Assembly: GCA_023101725.1 (NCBI GenBank)
Contig: JALJCO010009055.1
Location: 105,917-169,916, forward strand
Reading direction: 5' to 3'
Length of the DNA: 64,000 nt
DNA from: Atherinomorus stipes
Lineage: Eukaryota > Chordata > Actinopteri > Atheriniformes > Atherinidae
Shown: positions 57,211 through 64,000 of the stretch, in pieces
How positions within the stretch are numbered: position 1 is the stretch's first letter
How the letters are laid out: each line of letters begins with the position of its first letter
Translations under genes and position numbers: made by a program
Notes under the pieces: generated by a model
What the model was told of the DNA's origin: nothing
The model's input: the letters and a program-made list of their open reading frames with translations, nothing else
Database searches by the model: none

Positions 57211-58077
57211 TTATTTTCTCTCAACAGAGAGTTTACCTGCTCTGTGCAGATAGAGCAGAGGTAACACCAGACTGGTGGGAAGATTAAAGAAGCCCAGACT
57301 TGCTGAAAACACGCAGGAGATGCTTTTATTCTGAAGATGGAACTGGAGCAGAACAGTGGAAACAAAAACCCCTAGAAACCACAACCACAGCATGCTTGAA
57401 ATGGCTGTGATGGTGTAGAAAGCTCTCTGCTTCGATTGGTCAACACGACCCTTGTTCCCAGTCCCTTCCCCTGGTCCTGGCCGAACCAGGACCCAGAGAA
57501 CAGAGAGACTGCAGAAAGACATAACTATTACTGAACAGGCCAAAAGGCAGAACACTGAGATCGTGACATAGTCTTTGGTTGAATCTATGTGGATGCCAAT
57601 CAATCCAAAGCTCAGCAGCCAAACGAAGCCGATGCTGATGTTTCTGATCCTGACTCCACGAGCGTTTCTCAGTCCCCTGTAGGTGATGGGGTGAACAACA
57701 GCCAGGTACCGTTCTACACAGGTCAGGAGGTGGAAAAACAGTTCTCCATAGTAAACTGCGGTAAATACACATGATCCTAACATTTTCAGCACTAAGCTAT
57801 GACTGTACAGGCCACAGAGGAAGCAGACCAACCCAAAGCCCCAGAACTGCTCCATGGCAGCCAGGTGGTAAATGAAAAGGTCCGAGTGGCTCGCTGTGTT
57901 AAAGGAGCGCTGCTGCCGCCATCGTTGGTAACCCATGTGGAGGATGAAGGTGGAGAGAGGGAGGATGAGGATGGTTTTCACTGCAGAGAAGCCAATGAAG
58001 ATGAACTGGCTAGATTTTGAGTTTGCGCAGTGATAGACCGGGATATCATCAGAGGTGAATGAAGAGTTGACATCCAT
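57211..58077 (-). CDS. R8: seven-transmembrane receptor, second subfamily
   Basis: Intact frame of 288 aa from ATG 58077. This start is preferred over the in-frame ATG at 58116 because an acceptor (cttctcctcag) lies between them, and the MDVNSS start puts the sequon at residue 4 as in R2-R7. TM1 about 30-50, ICL1 RQQRSFNTASHSD, TM2 HLAAME with Glu76, ERY 122-124, ICL2 HPITYRGLRNARGVRIRN, Trp in TM4, third loop RPGPGEGTGNKGRVDQSKQR, WLWF in TM6, TM7 NLPTSLVLPLLYLHRAGKL (LPLLY instead of NPxxY). Tail very short (SVERK). Sister of R7 in inverted orientation. No promoter module is recognised upstream. Ligand unknown. Confidence 0.87.
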   Translation of the reverse strand: MDVNSSFTSDDIPVYHCANSKSSQFIFIGFSAVKTILILPLSTFILHMGYQRWRQQRSFNTASHSDLFIYHLAAMEQFWGFGLVCFLCGLYSHSLVLKMLGSCVFTAVYYGELFFHLLTCVERYLAVVHPITYRGLRNARGVRIRNISIGFVWLLSFGLIGIHIDSTKDYVTISVFCLLACSVIVMSFCSLSVLWVLVRPGPGEGTGNKGRVDQSKQRAFYTITAISSMLWLWFLGVFVSTVLLQFHLQNKSISCVFSASLGFFNLPTSLVLPLLYLHRAGKLSVERK

Positions 58078-59984
58078 ATCTGCTGGATATATTGTGTGTC
58101 TGAGGAGAAGCGACAAAGGCAGATAAGAGAGTCAAGAGGGGTATGGGGAAATAAAAGAGGCATACAATGAAACAAATGGCAGTGTTGAAAGATCTTGGAT
58201 CTTGTCTTTTGAAGGACAGCTGAAGATGACAAGTGTTCAAACTCTACAAGAAATAGTTCAAAGATTGAAATTCTGAACTGAGTTCACAGTTCCCCTGAAA
58301 TACTAGTTAAAGTCCCTTCTCCCACTTGCTCAGGCGGAGTACCAGGCACTAAAGCTCGGCCACCAGGTATCCACCTACAAACATTGCTCCAAGTCTAGGT
58401 CCAGGGGGTATGTCCAGGTCTGAAGTTGTTCAGGTAATTTATGAAAAATGTAAAAAAAAAAAATAAAAAATAAATAAATAAATAAACAAATACAGCTGCA
58501 AAATAATTTTAAAGCAGTTTTTGAGTGTATAAACTTCTGGGGACGAGGGTCACCAATTATACATAAAAAAAATAGGCAATTAAATCAAATCTTTTGTGAA
58601 TCATATGCGAGTCTCTCATCACCACCAAAGACCCATATCCCTGGAATCGATTATATGAAAAATAATCCTATTTGAGGTTTTTTGTAATGAATGAGTCAGC
58701 AATTCAAACATTCAAACTGGTATTTTAAAAGGTTAAATGCCTAAAAACAATTTAAAGTTTTTTATGTTTTGAGAAGTTATATGAATGATTTATGAAAAAG
58801 GCACAAACAATATATTAAAGATTTACTTCCATCGTCAATTCATTAACATTGCAGTGTTTGCCATTGTTTTTGAATGCATTATGCGTCATTTATGTTTAAA
58901 AAACTTTGTTGGTTTGTTTCCAGCTGTATAGGTGGGTTTCAATATTGGCATTTGCACGTGTAATCAGGGGCAAAAAGCCTATGTTTTGTATTGCAGTCTA
59001 CGGCCAAACACCGCACCCATTATTATTGAAACGTAAAGTAACCTGATGAAACAAACAGAGATCGTTGTGTTTTAAATTATATTCAATAAATCTGTATTTT
59101 GATGACGAATAAAAAAATACTGACGTAGCGTTGCTGTGTTATATTTCTGTTACCATTACAATAACTTGGCAAGGGAGTCATCACCCGGAAACGGCATTTT
59201 TCTTGTTAAAACATGGATATTGTTGGACCTTATTTGAAATTTGCCTGAAAAACCTGAGTTAGAAAGTGACTTAAACTTTCGTGTATTCTTTTTGTTAAAA
59301 CCAAAATAGGCCACAACAGTCAGCTGTCTACAGCAGGTTCAGCTCCGGTATCTCTTCACCTCCTCCATACAGGAGCAAATTTCACTAGTTTGGGATTAAA
59401 CCAGGCAAAGACGACATCATCACTACGTTTGGAAAGGAGGCGATTCCACTGTTAGGGACTCACCTGCATCGCTGTCGATAAGTCTCGCTGCTTGTGTAAC
59501 GTTCTGCTTTACGTATTGTGTATGAGATCCTGGTAAACAGACTAGCTAACTGCTAACAGGGGGGGGGGGGAAGAGAAGAAAAGGAGAGGGGGGGAGGAAA
59601 AAAAGCTAACGGTATAAACTCAAACGCCAAAAAAAAAAAAAAAAAAAAAAAAATCTGCCCCTTTCCTGAGACAGACACTTTTCACAAACAATCCTAAGAT
59701 GAAACAGTCACTGTTCTTGCAAAGAATGAAAAAAATGGTCCTCTCCGGCTCCCTGAGTTGGCCTCGAGTCCATCCATATGCTCCTATCCAGGCCAGCCTT
59801 GTTGATACTCAAGCTTAACAACGGTCATATACCAGGCGCATTATCACCCAAACATCACAGACTTGATTACAGACCTTCATCAGAGACAGGACTAAATAAA
59901 ATGAGGTGAACTTATAAAATAAGGCTAAAAAGTGACATTTCCACCTCTGTGAGCAGGTGCAGAAGTCTGACTGTAAGTTACTCT
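58078..59984. other. Upstream region of R8 and intergenic sequence
   Basis: 58820-58935 repeats part of the insert at 42930-43055 (gcattatgcgtcatttatgt / gcattctgcatcgtttctgt and tttccagctgtat). Poly-G at 59559-59571 and poly-A at 59630-59652. No receptor-type promoter core found on the minus strand. Confidence 0.45.
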
Positions 59985-60147
59985 GTAGAAAACACTTGAC
60001 TGTAGTGATTTGCCTCAAAGGGTTACTAAAAAAAAAATACTAGTTTAGGGTTCCCATCATGCTTGTTTGCTTGTTTTTGTTTGTTTGCTTTTACAAACTT
60101 TTACAAATTCTGTTGAACCACATTTCAAAAACAACGTCATGATTTTC

Positions 60148-60186
<39 letters not shown>

Positions 60187-60296
60187 GTTTTTTTAATTAA
60201 AATTACTTTGGTCAATTTCAACTTACAGTATTTCGCCCACAGCTGTTTTTTCCGTATTTAATTGAAGGGTGTGAACAAATTTGAGGCTGACTGCTG
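59985..60296. mobile_element. Family A MITE with (TTA)n expansion
   Basis: Shares catcatgcttgtttgcttg, ttgaaccacatttcaaaaac, ggtcaatttcaacttaca and ends attgaagggtgtgaacaaat, ttgaggctgactgctg. Contains a (TTA)n run at about 60150-60184. Beyond it, poly-G at 60312-60328, then no gene to 60913. Confidence 0.6.
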
Positions 60297-60913
60297 CTGG
60301 GGTTGGTAAGGTGGGGGGGGGGGGGGGGTTAATGTATCCAATCCAGACTGGAAATGTCTCAGGAGAGTTTCACTGCAGTGAAACGCTCTCTGAACCCCCC
60401 TCCTCCCCCATGGGGGAAGCAAGTTCTTGGTTTCCATCCTGAACCCTTTTCTTCTGTAAATTGATCTCAGAATAAGCAGAATAAATACACTGGAAAATGT
60501 AATATTGGTTTCAAGAGAATATATCTAGTAGATAAACTTAATTTTAATTTAGTTGTCAGTAATACTAATCCTAGATACTGTAAGTTGTAAGAACTTTGGA
60601 GGGCAAAATGCAAGATAACATAATTTACTTAAGTTGAAGTGTTTTTAAACTGAGTCCAGGGAAATTAGGGATAATGAGGAAGCAGGTTTCCCACAATGCA
60701 GTTCACCTCTTTTATCAACAAATTAGAGATGTTTCACAAATGAAGGATTTGTAAATAATGTTGGTAGTGTCATGTGACTGCTCTCAACTTATTTATTCCT
60801 GTATATACCTACTCTCCAGCTGCTGCGCTGTGACAGAAATGTCTGTGGACATCAGTTTTAGCTAAAACCCACGAATGAGTTCCTGCTACAAAGCACAATT
60901 TTCAGTTAATCAC

Positions 60914-61329
60914 TTTAAAGACACACAACGTAACTTTTAGACCTTAAAAACTGGCTGCTCGGTGTCACACAACACATATGCGCACGAGCCGCAGGCCCAG
61001 AGGCGTCGGGCTCAGAACAGCACTTGTAAGATTCCCATCCGGGACGCGACCGTGGTGCAGCCGACTATTGGCTGCAGCCCCGCGCACTCATGAACGGAGT
61101 AAACCAGGGATCGACGTGGGGGAATGCGTATGCGAAAGGTAAAGCGAAGGAAACATCACGGAGGGAAGAGGAAAAGAAACAGAGGAAGGGACAGAGCAAG
61201 AGTCAAGATAAGACTGTCTTTACTGGCTGGAGTGAGCTTACAGTACAGGTACGAACAAGATGGATGCTAGTTTAGCTGCCGATGAGGGCGTCCTAGAAAA
61301 CTGCTGAAAGTTCCGTTGTGTGTCTTTAA
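60914..61329. mobile_element. Family B MITE
   Basis: Ends TTTAAAGACACACAACGTAA and GTTCCGTTGTGTGTCTTTAA, inverted. Interior: gcccagaggcgtcgggctca, aagagtcaagataagactgt, tactggctggagtgagc. Confidence 0.8.
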
Positions 61330-62190
61330 GTGAGGTGAACTTGAAAGCATCATGTTGGTACAAATTAAAATGAAGTTTGTATACCTCATTTAATTACAGC
61401 TTAATCAGATTTATCAAGTTCAAAAAAGTTCTACAAACTTAAACCAATTTAGTTTATTCTACTTAATCACAATACTTAATTTTGCTAAGGCAGCAAGTTT
61501 GCATAATTTTGTTTAAGAAAAACCAGCTAGTTGACATTTATAGTGCAGATGAATGGAAATTTTCAGCCTGCTCGGGTCCTGTCTGTAGCCACATTTTCAT
61601 TAATTAACTGGTGTTTGAAAATTTAAACATGCCAACAATTTTAGCCAGAGTAGAAAAGTCATATTTGGCACCAAATTAACTGTTAAACTTACTTGTCACT
61701 ATAATCTGAAAATGAGCGATGACTTCCTCAACACTGTCTACGAACTCCTGGTGAAGTTTTATTGAGCAAACCTGAGAATTAGAATTGAAGAAGCAGCATC
61801 ACCAACACAGCAAAAATAAAACATATTCATTTCACCCAGAGTTTCACAAAAAGAAGAAAATAATTTGGCACACTGTTGTTTTATTTAGCAGTGGATGTAA
61901 CTATACTGTAATCACATTCATCTTTCATGGAGAACTCAGAAATTAATGAGCCAGATTACAAACATATTTGACTGACACCCACCTTTTATGACTGCTGTTC
62001 ATTCCAAATGTCCCGCAAAGCTTCACTCTCTCTGTCAGTGCATCGCTCACGCTCATTTCACAGTGGGGACCGTCTGCTTTGCATAATGTAAAATGGAAGG
62101 TTTTTTTTTTTTTCAAACTTTATTTCAGACACAAGAAATATGGTCCATAGAGAAAGTAAAAAAAACAAAACAAAAAAAACCTGCTACTTA

Positions 62191-62226
<36 letters not shown>

Positions 62227-62779
62227 AAGGAAAAAAAAAAAAATAAAAAATTCATATGAGGCTAGAATGCCAGTGTTTCCAAAGTCCAGACATATATCTA
62301 ATGCTGCTGCTCTTAGGGCTGATTAAAGCCAAAATTGTCCTATTATGAAATTATGACCCAAAATAAATGAATAAAAATAAATCAAATTTTAGGTTTGTTT
62401 AACCCAAATAAATAAAATTTAATATCGAGCAGTATTTTTATGTTTCCATAATAGAGATTATCCTTCATTTTTAACAGTCCATTACACCTGACAGAATTTA
62501 AATTAACTGCAACCGTGCGCAGGTGTTTATTCAAATTAATCACCATTATTTAAACATTGTTTACAAGGTGCACAAGGCAGTTTTTGACATTTTTTCATTA
62601 GTTATATAATTTCTATATCAATGAGCCCAGTCATGATCTCTGGTGAACAACCTCTGATGTACAAGAAAGCTTAATCACTGCACGCAAAGAGCATAAAAGA
62701 TGTTCAGTGTTCATTTTTGCATCAGATACTGAAAGTTTGAAATTTGTTGTTTTATATTTAAAGGCACTACAGAATATGT
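61330..62779. other. Intergenic, low-complexity island
   Basis: AT-rich. At about 62100-62260, poly-T, (AAT)n and poly-A runs, perhaps the A-rich tail of an old retroelement. No gene. Confidence 0.5.
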
Positions 62780-63100
62780 TTCAGCATTTCAGAAAGGAGA
62801 GACTCCTTTATCTCACCAATGTTTTGGTGAAATATGAGCTCGAAACGGCTTTTTTTTTTGTGGTGATTTGTCCTAATATTAGGAGTTTGTGGCACATAAT
62901 CCCTTATTTAGAGGCTCAGGCGGTTGCCCCATCACTTCCATTATATTGGGCATATGCTGATCTTGAGTGGATCTAAATCTCCCCCGAAGGAATTTAAGTT
63001 GCACCAAAACTGTCTTGGTGAGTAAATGAATGTATTTCATGGTAGAAAATAGGTCCAGATTGAAAAAAAAACAAAAAAAACTTCCCTTTTATGGGCTAGA
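62780..63100. repeat. Dispersed repeat, inverted copy of 49433-49760
   Basis: Reverse complement of the first copy: ctcaccaatgttttggtgaa, gcggttgccccatcacttcc, gatcttgagtggatctaaat and gtgagtaaatgaatgtattt. Confidence 0.8.
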
Positions 63101-63203
63101 GTCATAGCTCCTACCCCTTCCTTATGTCCACTACCCCTACATGCACAGAACAAATTGGGACAGCAAGCAGGGCTAGGGGGTGTATTGGAACAGGCTGTGT
63201 TCT

Positions 63204-63660
63204 TGAAGACACAACAGAACATTTAGACCTTAAAAATAGACGTTTCTGACTCGTTTTGATGGCACACCAATATTCATTAAGCGCATTTCCGAGCAGTCAC
63301 GGCCCAGAGGCGTCCCGGGGCTCAAAAACAGCAGTATGTAAGTTTCCAATCTGGAACGCGACTGTGACGTTGCAGCCGATCATTGGTTATGCACCACATC
63401 ACTTACGAGCTAACGGATATGAACCAGATATGAACACCGCAGGTGTTTTGAACATGCATCATGGAGGATTCAGCAAAAAACGCAAGGAAACATTACTGGA
63501 GGAAGAGAGGAAGGGACAGAACAAGAGTCAAGATAAGACTGTCTTTGATTGGCTGGAGTGAATCACAGTACAGCTATGATGCAAGATGGATGCTAGTTTA
63601 GCCGTCAATAAGGGGCGCATCACTGAGAAAACTGCTACAAGTGCTGTTGTATGTCTTGAA
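63204..63660. mobile_element. Family B MITE
   Basis: Starts tgaagacacaacagaacatt and ends gtgctgttgtatgtcttgaa, with the family interior (cagaggcgtcccggggctca, gagtcaagataagactgtct). Slightly diverged ends suggest an older copy than 60914-61329. From 63661 to the window end nothing is recognised. Confidence 0.75.
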
Positions 63661-64000
63661 AATAGTTTTCTATACTTTTATGAAGAGTTTGTTTTTCTGC
63701 AATCTATCTGGTATGTGAGTATATTCAGAAACAGCCATTTTGAAGTATACAGAACAAAACAATATATCGCCAAATATATTGTTACTGCACATGCTTCCTA
63801 ATTATATTGCAATCTAGATTTGATGCTTTATCGTCAGTCCTAGGTGAACGTGATCTGAATGTTCTGTACTTCTGCCTGATGAACATTATTGTGAACACGC
63901 TCATTATGGCATTCATGAGCGACACTCTCATATACACTAAATTTATGGCCGCTCTCTTTTGACCAATTCACTTCAGATGTGTGTAGTGGTTGTGTACCAG

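Noticed and set aside
2726..58077. Assigning the receptors to odorant, TAAR or vomeronasal families
   Set aside because: The MAYDRYVAIC-type TM3 motif of odorant receptors and the TAAR TM7 motif are absent; similarity is limited to general 7TM features.

Overview
This looks like a teleost fish nuclear genome window: it is AT-rich, there are no bacterial-style operons, the coding exons follow splice acceptors, and it is crowded with fish-type mobile DNA (hAT, PIF/Harbinger-like, Tc1/mariner, L1-, L2- and Rex-like LINE pieces, tRNA-derived SINEs and palindromic MITEs). I did not try to name the species.

The host content I recognise is one cluster of eight paralogous seven-transmembrane receptor genes. 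Each has its whole reading frame in one exon that begins a few bases after a splice acceptor. In order they are R1 (2726-3649, minus), R2 (14459-15313, plus), R3 (18880-19730, plus, frameshifted), R4 (22817-23653, plus), R5 (29375-30223, plus), R6 (37901-38757, minus, frameshifted), R7 (50058-50927, plus) and R8 (57211-58077, minus). R2-R6 are a close subfamily, R7 and R8 a second one, and R1 is the most divergent. They look like very derived rhodopsin-class GPCRs: ERY at the end of TM3 and Trp in TM4 are kept, but TM1 lacks GN, the TM2 Asp is Glu in all but R1, TM6 lacks CWxP, and NPxxY is SPLLY-like. All share a short, conserved third intracellular loop (RPGPG...DQSKQRAF type). Ligand and role are unknown.

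The most unusual finding is non-coding. Upstream of the R2-R6 genes lies a repeated module of about 250-400 bp: a conserved core (consensus ACTTATGAAACATGGAAAT, preceded by a TGATGACA-like block), then a short non-coding first exon ending in a GT donor. Copies are at 8120-8443, 16000-16296, 21750-22140, 26455-26797, 28501-28700 (core only) and 41835-42095 (minus). A weaker relative at 47341-47430 precedes R7. I read these as co-duplicated promoters plus 5' exons. There is one more module than there are subfamily members, which suggests a lost gene or an alternative promoter near R5.

The rest is mostly mobile DNA, much of it nested: two hAT elements with perfect 8-bp target duplications (1188-2610 and 12130-13647), MITEs inside MITEs (7.4-8.1 kb), a LINE split by about 2.8 kb of insertions (42.2-45.4 kb), Tc1 transposase fossils (15.3-16.0 and 32.0-33.3 kb), and a 21-bp minisatellite starting at the stop codon of R3. 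The window appears to be a lineage-specific receptor cluster expanded by tandem and inverted duplication, with decay (two frameshifted copies) and heavy transposon invasion.
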